A DNA stretch of 64,000 nt. Origin: Psychrobacillus sp042885655. Lineage in GTDB: Bacteria > Bacillota > Bacilli > Bacillales_A > Planococcaceae. Under the pieces are notes generated by a model that was given only the letters and a program-made list of their open reading frames with translations, did not search any database and had not been told where the DNA came from. This document shows positions 33,902 through 42,716 of the stretch, piece after piece. The stretch's first letter is position 1. Every line of letters begins with the position of its first letter. Both the position numbers and the translations under genes were made by a program. The stretch spans positions 62,001 through 126,000 of the forward strand of contig NZ_JBHVRO010000003.1 in the NCBI RefSeq assembly GCF_042885655.1. Reading direction: 5' to 3'.

Positions 33902-34182
33902 TTATTCCACTCCTCGAATTATGTTTGTACTGCCAGTCGATTATAGCAAAAGAAAATTACCGTTTTAATAAGAAATTGTAAAATATTTAAAATTAAAATA
34001 AAAACAGGTAAGAAGTAGTTGATATTTACATTTCTGCTATGAAAAAATAATTACAGTGGAATGAATACAAAGAATGCACAATAAATTATTAATCTTTAAA
34101 AAAACTAAATAAGACAAGGTAATTGGTCATGTAATAGTTCTTTAGACTTGCACACCATAAACATCAATATTCAACTTAAAGT

Positions 34183-34229
34183 ATTACAGACACATTACTG
34201 GTGCCAGGCGCCAGTAATGTGTTTGTAAT
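34183..34229. repeat. 47-nt palindromic repeat, copy 1
   Basis: ATTACA...CACATTACTGG / CCAGTAATGTG...TGTAAT with centre TGCCAGGCG. It shares the ATTAC and GGTGCC-GGC core with three other copies but has different stem bases that still pair. It lies 30-90 bp upstream of the broken 5'-nucleotidase gene. The 33902-34272 gap otherwise holds only a possible -10 (TATAAT, 34238-34243). Confidence 0.75.
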
Positions 34230-34272
34230 GTTTGTGTTATAATATGGAAAAAAGTGTGTTTGGAGGATTATG

Positions 34273-35667
34273 ATGAAACTGAAAATTTTACATACGAACG
34301 ATGTACATAGTAATTTCGAAAACTTTGCTAGAGTTGCAACACTCATTAGGCAATTTAAGGATGAACACACGTTAATACTGGATGGTGGAGATTTTGCTGA
34401 TTTTAAAAGTATTGAGTTGCAAGGAACACGAGGTATAGCTGCAATTGAATTATTAGAAGCTGTTGGTTATGATGCCCTTACTATTGGAAACAATGAAATG
34501 TTCAATGGGGTAGATACACTTGAGCATATGGCTAGTAATAGTTCTTTTCCTTTCGTTAGCAACAATCTATTTAAAAAAGACAAAACGTAGATTAATGGTG
34601 TCTTCAAAAGCGTAATATTGAATAAAAATGGACTCCGAATACTAATCACTGGATCATCTCCTAATATGGGTGAGTTTAATGATGGTATTGGGATTCACAT
34701 GACGGATTATAAAGAAGCCATTGAAGAAGAAATAAAAAGAAATGCTGGGAATTATGATATTTGTATTCTCTTAAGTCACGTTGGAACATTTGCCGATGAA
34801 CCTCTCGCATTGGAAATTCCCGAAATTGATATTATTATTTCAGCACATGATCATAAACTTTTTAGCGAAGCAAAAGTAATTAATAACATAATCATGAACA
34901 GTGCTGGAAATTATGGGGAGCATTTAGGAATTCTTGAACTGGATATCAAAGAAGGCGAAATAAAACTGCTTCATTCAGAAACTATTTCATCAAAGGATGC
35001 GGAAAAAGATGAGCATATATTAACTTTATTAAAAACAAATAAAGAAAAATCAATTGAAGTACTTAGCCAACCAATCTATTCACTCAAACAGCCTTTATGG
35101 CATGATGTTATCGAAGAAAATCCATTAACGAATTTAATCGCAGATGGTTTAAAGGATATGCTGAAATGCGATATCGGTCTTATCAATAGTGGAATTTGTA
35201 ATGCAGGAATATTTCAAGAAATGACTAAGAAAAAATTGATTGAAGTATGCCCATCTCCATTAAATCCTACTTCGTTTGAAATACAAGGGAAATATATAAA
35301 AGAAGCACTGGAACAATCACTTGATGCACAAGTTTGCTTAGCTGATGGAAGAGGGCCTGGCTTTAGAGGTAGGTTTGTTGGAAGTTTGCATATAGCAGGA
35401 GTAGAAGTTGTTCATGACGGAAAACATATACGAGAAATTTATGTGAATGAATTACTGCTAGAAGATGAAACATGGTATACAGTGGCAAGTTCCGATTATT
35501 TACAAAGAGGCTCAGGATATGAAAGTCTTGCAAACAATCGAAATGAAAAATATCTAGCAGAAGAAATAAAAGATGTTATTCGTCTATATGCTAATAACAA
35601 TGAGTTTATTGAAAAAGCATATGTGAATAGATGGAAAGAATCATCTATAGAGGGAGTTGTTCAATGA
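34273..35667 (+). pseudogene. 5'-nucleotidase/metallophosphatase gene interrupted by one in-frame amber codon
   Basis: One continuous frame from ATG 34273 (6 nt after GGAGG) to the TGA at 35667 is broken only by TAG at 34588-34590. The protein resumes in the same frame with INGVFKSVILNKNGLRILIT. Before the stop: ILHTNDVHSNFEN, ILDGGDFAD, TIGNNEMFNG (GNNE as in YunD-type proteins). After it: LLSHVGTFADE, IISAHDHKL, then the C-terminal 5'-nucleotidase domain (PLTNLIADGLKDM, GLINSGICNAGIF, VASSDYLQRGSGYESL). Intact members hydrolyse nucleotides or UDP-sugars at a dimetal centre. Full length is about 465 codons. It could be a nonsense pseudogene, a sequencing error, or suppressed; all motifs are otherwise intact, so the event is recent. 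Confidence 0.85.
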
Positions 35668-36719
35668 AAGAACAGCCAAAAAAAATTAGACAAAGAGGAA
35701 TCGTAATAGGGCGTCTACCAGTTGGAAAAAAGAATTGTATTACCGATGTTGAAGGTGTCAAAGTAGGGCATGTTACATTGGACCTTCCTTTAGAAGATGG
35801 AGAATATGTGTGCACTGGTGTAACAGCAATTCTACCGCATAGCGGTAGCTTGTTTCAGCAAAAAGTAGTAGGTGCAAGTTATGTATTAAATGGATTTGGT
35901 AAAACAACTGGGCTTGTGCAAGTGGATGAATTAGGTTTAATTGAGTCGCCCATCATGCTGACAAATACGTTTGCAATTCCTGCGGTCACGCAAGGCACTT
36001 TGGAGTATATGTTAGAGCAAAACGTAGAGATTGGAGAATCTACTGGAACGGTCAATTTGGTTGTAGGAGAATGTAATGACAGTAGATTAAACTCGATTCG
36101 GAAACTGGCCATTCAGCCAAAGCATGCGATTGAATGTATTCAAAAAGCTTCCACAGATCCCTCCTCAGAAGGTGCGGTTGGAGCAGGAAAAGGGATGATC
36201 TGTTTTGGTTACAAAGGTGGAATAGGATCTTCTTCGCGTATAGTTCAGGACGGGGATGTAACTTATACATTAGGTTGCTTAGTTCTAAGTAATTTTGGCA
36301 GAAAAGAAGACTTTCAAAGCAATCATTATAAAGTCGAAGAAAAATCAGACATGCCCACTTTTCCAAAACCAGCGGATGGGTCAATTATGATTGTACTCGC
36401 GACGGATGCACCCCTTAGTAGTAGACAGCTAAAGCGGTTGGCAAAGAGATGCGGAATCGGGCTTGGAAGAACTGGAAGTCATTTTAGTAATGGCAGCGGA
36501 GATATAGTCATTGCTTTTTCCACGGCACAATTAATTTCGCATTTTTCAGAGGAAAGTGTTGAAACAAGGCAGCAACTAAGGGATGATCATCCGATTATGA
36601 ATGATCTTTTTCAAGGGGCAGCTGAAGTTGCCGAAGAGGCAATACTAAATTCATTATCTCAATCGGTCACTACAAAAGGACGTAAGGGCCATATCGCATA
36701 TGCTTATCCGTTTGAATAA
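35664..36719 (+). CDS. P1/DmpA-family aminopeptidase (L-aminopeptidase/D-esterase type)
   Basis: A 351-residue self-processing hydrolase. The N-terminal KKNCITDVEGVKVGHVTLDL and the later AVGAGKGMICFGYKGGIGSS are typical. The nucleophile region is PADGSIMIVLATDAPLSSRQ, where DmpA-type proenzymes cleave between Gly and Ser, here G239-S240; then LKRLAKRCGIGLGRTGSHFS and SGDIVIAFSTA follow. Family members release N-terminal amino acids or beta-amino acids from small peptides. I begin at ATG 35664, which overlaps the preceding stop (ATGA) behind GAGGGAG, so it is coupled to the broken 5'-nucleotidase gene, whose distal half may still be translated. Confidence 0.9.
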   Translation: MKEQPKKIRQRGIVIGRLPVGKKNCITDVEGVKVGHVTLDLPLEDGEYVCTGVTAILPHSGSLFQQKVVGASYVLNGFGKTTGLVQVDELGLIESPIMLTNTFAIPAVTQGTLEYMLEQNVEIGESTGTVNLVVGECNDSRLNSIRKLAIQPKHAIECIQKASTDPSSEGAVGAGKGMICFGYKGGIGSSSRIVQDGDVTYTLGCLVLSNFGRKEDFQSNHYKVEEKSDMPTFPKPADGSIMIVLATDAPLSSRQLKRLAKRCGIGLGRTGSHFSNGSGDIVIAFSTAQLISHFSEESVETRQQLRDDHPIMNDLFQGAAEVAEEAILNSLSQSVTTKGRKGHIAYAYPFE

Positions 36720-36750
36720 ACAAGAGGACGATCTAATAAATCCCTAAATA

Positions 36751-36785
36751 AAAACCGAAAGAAGAAAATAGCTTCTTTCGGTTTT
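36751..36785. terminator. Bidirectional terminator between the peptidase gene and topB
   Basis: Perfect 14-bp stem AAAACCGAAAGAAG / CTTCTTTCGGTTTT, loop AAAATAG. T-runs exist in both directions; it serves the plus-strand peptidase and, at 60 bp, possibly topB. Confidence 0.85.
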
Positions 36786-36845
36786 CAAATTGTTGTATTT
36801 TAAACACTGTTTCTCTCATCCATTGTGTTAACTATGAAATGTTAC

Positions 36846-38993
36846 TTAAGCTTTAAACTCTAGCTTTAATTTACCTTCTATAAATGAAAGACTAGCATTA
36901 AATGTTTGCCCATTTTCTGCAACGAATCCTTTTATCTCATTTGTTCTCCCTTTTGTACAGAGAAGTTTAATCTGACTAGGAGTAATCTTCTTCTTTAAAA
37001 AGAAACCATTAAATGTTTGTGTACAACCTTTTTTATAATTAGTGCATCCATAAAAACCTTTTCGGGCAACAATTGAACCCTCTTTACACTTTGGGCAAAG
37101 GACAATTGGTTCTTGCTTATATGAAGAATACTTAGAGTTAGAAGTTTTAGAAGGAACAAGTTTTATATCAATATTTTTCAATTTTAATTGATTCGGGACT
37201 TCTTGTAATAGGCTATGAATGAATTTAGCGATGCTACCCAAAAAACGTTCTTGAGAACCTTCTCCATTACCAATCTTTCGCAAATAGGTTTCCCACTTGG
37301 CGGTCATGGAGGGACTAGCAAGAAGATTCCCTTCGATTGCTTGGCAAAGAACCCGTCCTTTATCCGTAATAGACACAATATTTTTAGTTACATTAATATA
37401 TCCATGACGTTTAATCGTTTCGATAATTCCACTGCGTGTTGCTTCTGTACCAAGACCTTCTACTTCTTTTAAAATCTCAGTTTCATCTTTATTATCCACA
37501 AGCTTTCCACATGTTTTCATCATGGCAATGAGTTGTCCTTCTGTATAAGGTTTAGGAGGCATTGTTTTTCCTTCTTTTATTGCAATTTCACTAGCTACTT
37601 TTTCTTGCTCATATAAAGAGGGCAACGTCGGTTCTTCTTTCTCGCTCTCTTTTGAAGAACGAACGAACAATGCTTTCCAACCTTTATCTAGCTCTGTTTT
37701 TCCAGTCGTAAAGAAAGGTAATCCATTTACATCCGTCGTCACTTTTGTTTCTGTATATAAATAGTCGGTATGAAACATCGAAAGCGTCGTCCGAACGATT
37801 TCTTCATATAAGTTTCTTTCCATACTGGACAATTTATCAATTACGGCTTGTGAAGGGATCTTTTTCGTCGGTATAATGGCGTAATGTTCCTGTACTTTTG
37901 AACTGTCCACATATCGCTTCTTCGGAACGAGCGAACTGATGGGAAACGATTGTCCGATAAGCTGTTGATAACCCGTCACTTGCTCTGCAAGGTAAGAGAA
38001 CTCACTAGGTGTAATATAACGTGAATCCGTACGAGGGTACGTCACAAGCTTCTTTTCGTAAAGTCCTTGCATTGTCTTCAATACATTCGCAGGACTCGTT
38101 TTCCACAATCGATTAGCTGTTGCTTGCAATGTCGATAGGGAATGGAGCTGAGGTGGAGGTATGCGCTTATCCTGCTTCTCTACAGAAGTAATAATTCCAG
38201 GAGAATTTGGGTGAATGGCATGTTTTGCAAGAAGCTCCTGAATGATTTCTCTTTTCGGTTCCTTCGCTTTTGCTTTCCCCTTATACGTTCCATGTTCTGC
38301 ATTAAATGTTGCTTCGATTTCATAGAATGGCTCCGAAACAAAGTTCTCAATCTCCATTTGCCTTTGATAAATCAAATAAATAGTAGGTGATTGTACTCGA
38401 CCAATGGGAAAAACATCTTTAATTCCTTGTGATTGCAATAAAAGAGAATAAAGGCGAGAACCGTTCATTCCAACGAGCCAATCACTAATTTGGCGAGCTT
38501 TCGCTTCCTCGTATAGTAAAAGGTCTTTACGATTATCCTGTAAATGTGCAAAACCTTTTCGAACTTCCTCTACTTCAAGTGAGTTAATCCATAATCGTTT
38601 AATCGTTTGCCGTCTTGCTCCGGTTTGATTGTATATACTATAGAAGATATTAGATCCTTCGCGGTCCACGTCGCATGCATTTATAACCGTATCAGTTGAT
38701 TTCATTAGCTTTTTCACAATGGTGAACTGTTTGAACTTTCCTTTGGCAACCTGGAATTCATACCGATCTGGCAAAATAGGTAAACTGTTTAGCGACCATT
38801 TATCCCATTTCTTGTCGTATGCTTTCGGTTCTTTTAATTCAACAAGATGGCCGATTCCCCAGGTTATATAAGCACCTTCGGGGAAAGTTGGACATGGATT
38901 AATTTCTAAATATCCTTCATGTCTCTTGACTGAAAAAGCATCAGCATAAGCCTTTGCCTGACTAGGTTTTTCAGCGAGTATGACTGGTTTCAA
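36846..38993 (-). CDS. topB: DNA topoisomerase III
   Basis: A 715-residue type IA topoisomerase that relaxes and decatenates DNA through a transient 5'-phosphotyrosine. The Toprim domain starts PVILAEKPSQAKAYADAF and includes NACDVDREGSNIFY. The DNA-gate contains the active Tyr in KKLVTYPRTDSRYITP. The C-terminal GLGTEATRSGIIETI and GRVLCQAIEG are present, followed by a Cys4 zinc ribbon (CPKCKEGSI...YGCTNYKKGC) and a short Topo-C-like tail. The start is TTG 38993, 7 nt after GAGGTGA. It is a monocistronic unit. Length is typical for Bacillus TopB (about 720). Confidence 0.96.
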   Translation of the reverse strand: MKPVILAEKPSQAKAYADAFSVKRHEGYLEINPCPTFPEGAYITWGIGHLVELKEPKAYDKKWDKWSLNSLPILPDRYEFQVAKGKFKQFTIVKKLMKSTDTVINACDVDREGSNIFYSIYNQTGARRQTIKRLWINSLEVEEVRKGFAHLQDNRKDLLLYEEAKARQISDWLVGMNGSRLYSLLLQSQGIKDVFPIGRVQSPTIYLIYQRQMEIENFVSEPFYEIEATFNAEHGTYKGKAKAKEPKREIIQELLAKHAIHPNSPGIITSVEKQDKRIPPPQLHSLSTLQATANRLWKTSPANVLKTMQGLYEKKLVTYPRTDSRYITPSEFSYLAEQVTGYQQLIGQSFPISSLVPKKRYVDSSKVQEHYAIIPTKKIPSQAVIDKLSSMERNLYEEIVRTTLSMFHTDYLYTETKVTTDVNGLPFFTTGKTELDKGWKALFVRSSKESEKEEPTLPSLYEQEKVASEIAIKEGKTMPPKPYTEGQLIAMMKTCGKLVDNKDETEILKEVEGLGTEATRSGIIETIKRHGYINVTKNIVSITDKGRVLCQAIEGNLLASPSMTAKWETYLRKIGNGEGSQERFLGSIAKFIHSLLQEVPNQLKLKNIDIKLVPSKTSNSKYSSYKQEPIVLCPKCKEGSIVARKGFYGCTNYKKGCTQTFNGFFLKKKITPSQIKLLCTKGRTNEIKGFVAENGQTFNASLSFIEGKLKLEFKA

Positions 38994-39090
38994 GAAATTT
39001 CACCTCTTTTGTTTTAATAATAAAACATTCGTTCTTAATTATAGTGTATCAAATTCCAATAGACTTCACTATTTCTTTTCATGCTAAATA

Positions 39091-39134
39091 GTTTATAAAT
39101 TGTTTATAAATTCTTCAGATATAGTTTATATCTG
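39091..39134 (+). promoter_or_regulatory. 11-bp phased direct repeats, candidate response-regulator site
   Basis: GTTTATAAATT occurs exactly twice back to back (39091-39101, 39102-39112) and a third related copy GTTTATATCTG starts at 39124, again in 11-bp phase. AGATATA-GT-TTATATCT forms a small dyad over the third copy. OmpR-type regulators bind tandem half-sites with 10-11-bp phase, and such a regulator is encoded downstream (41472). Confidence 0.45.
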
Positions 39135-39169
39135 TTTGCTATATTAATGAAGAACAGGGAGGTGAGATG

Positions 39170-39649
39170 ATGAAGATTTCGATGACGACGCGCAAGATTT
39201 TGTTAATTATTCATATACTATTTTCCGCGATTATGTTTGGTAATATGGTGACCTTCCTCATATTGAGCATTAAAATAGCTACAACAGATAATCCAATACT
39301 TATAGAAAGTAGTTATCAAATAATGCATTTGTTGTCTAGTACATCAATAAAAGCATCTACTATTGGGGCTACTTTGACTGGAGTACTTCTTTCTGTTTTA
39401 ACAAAATGGGGGTTATTCAAATATTATTGGATTATCGTAAAACAAGTCATGACCTTACTTCTCATTGGTATAAATATATGGGGAATGTATAGTTGGACAT
39501 TGAATGCATTAAATCAATTTGAACAAACTTCCATACAGACTTTCCACACAAATTTATGGGTAGGTATAATTGTTCAACTCACATCACTTATTTTTATATT
39601 TGCTATTTCTGTATTCAAACCATGGAGTAAACGAACAACCAAAAAATAA
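39170..39649 (+). CDS. DUF2269-like integral membrane protein
   Basis: A 159-residue protein with four membrane helices. KILLIIHILFSAIMFGNMVT with His in helix 1, a second helix containing SSTSIKASTIGATLTGVLLS, and KYYWIIVKQVMTLLLIGINI resemble DUF2269/CopD-like small membrane proteins. I place the start at the second ATG (39170), 7 nt after GGAGG; 39167 is 4 nt away. It is the first gene of a group with the SHOCT protein and, beyond a terminator-like hairpin, a kinase and regulator. Function unknown. Confidence 0.7.
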   Translation: MKISMTTRKILLIIHILFSAIMFGNMVTFLILSIKIATTDNPILIESSYQIMHLLSSTSIKASTIGATLTGVLLSVLTKWGLFKYYWIIVKQVMTLLLIGINIWGMYSWTLNALNQFEQTSIQTFHTNLWVGIIVQLTSLIFIFAISVFKPWSKRTTKK

Positions 39650-39667
39650 AAAATGGAGCTGATTAAG

Positions 39668-39880
39668 ATGATGCATTATGGACATTTTCCACCATTTGGT
39701 TTCTTCTTTTTTTTAGTAATGATCGGATTAATAATAACAAACATTATTATGTGGAAACGGGGAAGAGGGAATTGTTATAACAACCGAATTGACGCGGTGA
39801 ACGTGTTAGAAAATCGACTTGCAAAAGGAGAAGTGAGCATAGAAGAATACAAAGAAATCAAAGAAACATTGAGAGGATAA
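39668..39880 (+). CDS. Small membrane protein with C-terminal SHOCT motif
   Basis: A 70-residue protein. One membrane helix (PFGFFFFLVMIGLIITNIIM) is followed by a basic patch KRGRGN and the SHOCT motif VLENRLAKGEVSIEEYKEIK. SHOCT is a short oligomerisation motif found at C-termini of small membrane proteins. GGAG at 39655-39658 lies 9 nt before ATG 39668; an ATG at 39653 overlaps that site. It is 18 bp after the DUF2269-like gene, so they are cotranscribed. The N-terminal HYGHFPP is His-rich. Role unknown, perhaps an accessory to the following kinase. Confidence 0.75.
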   Translation: MMHYGHFPPFGFFFFLVMIGLIITNIIMWKRGRGNCYNNRIDAVNVLENRLAKGEVSIEEYKEIKETLRG

Positions 39881-39903
39881 AATCATATAGAAGCATTGAA
39901 AAT

Positions 39904-39949
39904 AACCATCTAAAGTCAGTGTACTCAGCTGAATTTGAATGGTTTTTTT
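39904..39949 (+). terminator. Terminator-like hairpin before the kinase gene
   Basis: AACCAT / ATGGTT ends with an imperfect inner stem (TCAG...CTGA), then seven T residues. The kinase-regulator operon downstream probably has its own promoter. Confidence 0.6.
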
Positions 39950-40027
39950 ATTGACTGGTTTCTTGTTTGTAAAAAGTCATAGTATGATTTACTTATAAAT
40001 AATAATTCTTTTTGGAAGGAGTTTTAT

Positions 40028-41479
40028 ATGTCTATTCGAAAGCGTTTATTTCTTTCCAATTTTGCAATGATTGTAACGCCAATTTTCACTATCATTTTAA
40101 TTTTCTTTTTAGTGAATATAGTATTCGGTGACGGCACTAGATATGGACCCAATAATTTAAAACAGCATTGGCTAGATTCCGATGACACAAATATTGAATT
40201 ATTTAATAGTTTAAAGAAAGTAGCTTCACTAGATCAAGGGAAATTGCTCAATCAGACGTATTTAGATTTAATCTCGCTTCAATTAGAAAAGAATCATGCT
40301 AAAGTTTTAATACGTAAAGGAAATGATCTTGTATATAATCCTATCCAATTAAAAGACATTTCGACTGAAAAACTACCTCCCTTCGGTAATGAAGGATATG
40401 ACTCGATAGGTATGAATTTAGGAAATAATCATTATTCAATAAGACAGCATGATTTTTACTTTGATGATGGTACTGAAGGATCCATAATTCTGCTAAATAG
40501 TTCAGAACCATTTGTGAAATTTGCCAGAACCTTCTTCCCGATTATTTTTATCTCTTTAATCCTTATACTCGTATCAACGAATGTAATATTATCCTATTTC
40601 ATGTCGCGAAGTATTTTGCGCCCGGTAAATCAATTATCAGAGGCTTCCAAAAGAATTAGTAAAGGGGATTTGGATTTTAACCTGACTGCTATTAATAAGG
40701 ATGAATTAGGCCAGCTTGTTAGAACTTTTGATGCGATGAGATCGCAATTAAAAGAATCATTTCAGTTGAGGGAAAAATATGAAAATAATCGAAGGGAATT
40801 AATTGCTAATATTTCGCATGATTTAAAAACACCAGTCACTTCAATTCTTGGTTACGTAGAAGGAATTCAGGACGGTGTTGCAAATACGATAGAAAAGCAG
40901 GGGCGATACCTTGAAACAATCCACACAAAGGCTACGTATATGAACCGATTGATAGAAGAACTTTCGTTGTTCTCAAAATTAGATGTAAAAAAGTTACCTT
41001 TTCATTTTGAATTGGTTGATATGAAGGAATTTATAAAAGATTATTTAGACGAAATAAAAGATGGGCTTAGTGAAAAAGGTGTGCAAATATCGTTTGATGC
41101 TGAACCAATGAATGTATATGTTCAACTAGATAGAGATAAAATTATTCGAGTAATGGAAAATATTATCTTTAATAGCGTAAAATATATGGACAAAGATACG
41201 GCACAAATCGGTATTTCACTATATGATCAAGGTGAAATGATTAAAGTGAGTGTTTATGACAATGGTCCGGGGGTTTCTGAAGCAGAGCTCTCAAAAATCT
41301 TTAGTAGGTTCTACCAAACGGATTCCTCAAGAAGTACGGGAGGAAGTGGACTTGGTTTAGCAATAGCCTCACAAATTATAGATGCACATGGTGGTATCAT
41401 TTGGGCAGAGAATATATCAAATAAAGGTCTCGCAGTTTACTTTATACTAAAAAAGTCAGAGGATGATAAGCATGAGTAA
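40028..41479 (+). CDS. Membrane sensor histidine kinase (HAMP-HisKA-HATPase)
   Basis: A 483-residue kinase. TM1 is at 13-36 (MIVTPIFTIILIFFLVNIVF), an extracellular domain of about 130 residues follows, TM2 is around 170-192 (FFPIIFISLILILVSTNVIL), then HAMP (SRSILRPVNQLSEASKRISK). The phospho-acceptor is in ISHDLKTPVTSILGY. Catalytic boxes are NIIFNSVKYM (N), YDNGPGVSE (G1), RFYQTDSSR (F) and GSGLGLAIAS (G2). Unusually it precedes its response regulator, with an 8-nt overlap. AAGGAG precedes the ATG. The signal is unknown; the neighbours suggest envelope sensing. Confidence 0.92.
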   Translation: MSIRKRLFLSNFAMIVTPIFTIILIFFLVNIVFGDGTRYGPNNLKQHWLDSDDTNIELFNSLKKVASLDQGKLLNQTYLDLISLQLEKNHAKVLIRKGNDLVYNPIQLKDISTEKLPPFGNEGYDSIGMNLGNNHYSIRQHDFYFDDGTEGSIILLNSSEPFVKFARTFFPIIFISLILILVSTNVILSYFMSRSILRPVNQLSEASKRISKGDLDFNLTAINKDELGQLVRTFDAMRSQLKESFQLREKYENNRRELIANISHDLKTPVTSILGYVEGIQDGVANTIEKQGRYLETIHTKATYMNRLIEELSLFSKLDVKKLPFHFELVDMKEFIKDYLDEIKDGLSEKGVQISFDAEPMNVYVQLDRDKIIRVMENIIFNSVKYMDKDTAQIGISLYDQGEMIKVSVYDNGPGVSEAELSKIFSRFYQTDSSRSTGGSGLGLAIASQIIDAHGGIIWAENISNKGLAVYFILKKSEDDKHE

Positions 41480-42161
41480 ACGGATATTGGTTATTGAAGA
41501 TGACCAAAGTATCGCTGAATTAGAAAGGGACTACTTGGAAATAGAGGGATTTCAAGTAGAAATTGCATCGGATGGGTTTAGTGGTCTGGAGGCAGCACTA
41601 AGCCAACGTTTTAACTTGATTTTACTTGATTTAATGCTTCCGAATATAAATGGTTTTGATCTCTGTAAACAAATCCGCCAAGAAATAAACATACCTATTC
41701 TTATCGTTACGGCCAAATATGAAGATATTGATAAAGTTCGTGGCTTGGGATTAGGTGCTGACGACTATATTGTCAAACCATTTAGCCCAAGTGAGTTGGT
41801 GGCGCGAGTAAAAGCTCATTTAATCCGGTATGAAAGGCTAATCCATGCAGATAATCATAAAGAGGAGATTTTTGTACGTGGACTACATATTAACGCAGCA
41901 TCCAGACAAGTATTTGTTAACGGAAAAGAAGTACTATTTACGACCAAAGAGTTTGACTTACTTAAATTTCTTGTGAAGAATTCAAACCACGCTTTTTCCA
42001 AAGAACAATTATACGAAAGAATCTGGGGTTTCGATTCAATAGGGGATACGGCTACAGTAACCGTTCATGTAAAAAGAATTCGCAAAAAAATTGAAAAAGA
42101 TACAGCTAACCCACTATACATCCAGACGATATGGGGCTCCGGATATCGGTTTAATGGGTAA
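41472..42161 (+). CDS. OmpR/PhoB-family response regulator
   Basis: A 229-residue protein. The receiver domain has EDD, phospho-acceptor Asp53 in LLDLMLPN, VTAKYED and DDYIVKPF. The winged-helix domain has TTKEFDLLKFLVKN, FSKEQLYERIWGF and VTVHVKRIRKKIEKD, then YIQTIWGSGYRF. I begin at ATG 41472, about 9 nt after AGAGGA; an ATG at 41463 sits directly on that Shine-Dalgarno. Its partner is the upstream kinase. It may act on the 11-bp phased repeats at 39091-39134. Confidence 0.93.
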   Translation: MSKRILVIEDDQSIAELERDYLEIEGFQVEIASDGFSGLEAALSQRFNLILLDLMLPNINGFDLCKQIRQEINIPILIVTAKYEDIDKVRGLGLGADDYIVKPFSPSELVARVKAHLIRYERLIHADNHKEEIFVRGLHINAASRQVFVNGKEVLFTTKEFDLLKFLVKNSNHAFSKEQLYERIWGFDSIGDTATVTVHVKRIRKKIEKDTANPLYIQTIWGSGYRFNG

Positions 42162-42196
42162 AATGGTTATACCCCGCTGTAAGTAAATCTCCAAAG

Positions 42197-42233
42197 AAAA
42201 AAATCCCATTCCCTCTTAGAAAGGGAATGGGAT
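42197..42233 (-). terminator. Terminator of the small YflT gene
   Basis: Stem ATCCCATTCCCT / AGGGAATGGGAT, followed on the minus strand by a run of seven T residues. It lies just past the stop codon at 42244 and may also stop the convergent regulator transcript. Confidence 0.8.
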
Positions 42234-42243
42234 CTAATATAAA

Positions 42244-42564
42244 TCAATTATGAGCAATAATAACTAATTTGCCCTTATCAAGCTCTTTTTCAGCCTCGGC
42301 AGCTTCTTCTTTTGATAAACCAGCTGCCTCCATTTTGCTTCGTAGTTCATCACCGCGAGATGTAAATAAATTTTTCATGGACTCAAGGAAGCCTTGTTCT
42401 TTAATGCCAACGTCTTTCGTATCTAAAGCGTCGTTAATATCGTCGGATCTTTCTTTGAAATGGGCGAATATATGAATGTTATCTCGTGAATATCCCTGTG
42501 TCTCAAGTTTCTCTATTTCTTGTTTTGCTTGTACGGCATTTTCTACAGTTAATTTGAGTGTCAT
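42244..42564 (-). CDS. General stress protein 17M (YflT)-type protein
   Basis: A 106-residue single-domain protein: LTVENAVQAKQEIEKLETQG then YSRDNIHIFAH, FLESMKNLFTSRGDELRSKM and EAAEAEKELDKGKLVIIAHN, matching the GSP17M/YflT domain. GGAGG lies 6 nt before ATG 42564. A good sigma-B promoter sits about 40 bp upstream, so it is expected in the general stress response. It is related to the N-terminal part of the 23748-24572 product. Molecular function is not established for the family. Confidence 0.88.
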   Translation of the reverse strand: MTLKLTVENAVQAKQEIEKLETQGYSRDNIHIFAHFKERSDDINDALDTKDVGIKEQGFLESMKNLFTSRGDELRSKMEAAGLSKEEAAEAEKELDKGKLVIIAHN

Positions 42565-42604
42565 TAAAATTCCTCCATTTTTCTTTTTTGTGTTCTAACT
42601 ATCT

Positions 42605-42630
42605 TTACCCTGCCTGGGGGAAATTTAAAC
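42605..42630 (-). promoter_or_regulatory. Sigma-B promoter of the small YflT gene
   Basis: On the minus strand: GTTTAA-N14-GGGTAA, a perfect -35, five of six in the -10 and ideal spacing. Confidence 0.7.
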
Positions 42631-42716
42631 AAAATGATGGTAGGAGAATTCGAAAGTGTGAAAGAATATAATGATTTTGATATGCTTAAAAGAAAAAAAG
42701 ATTGGAAGTTGAATAA

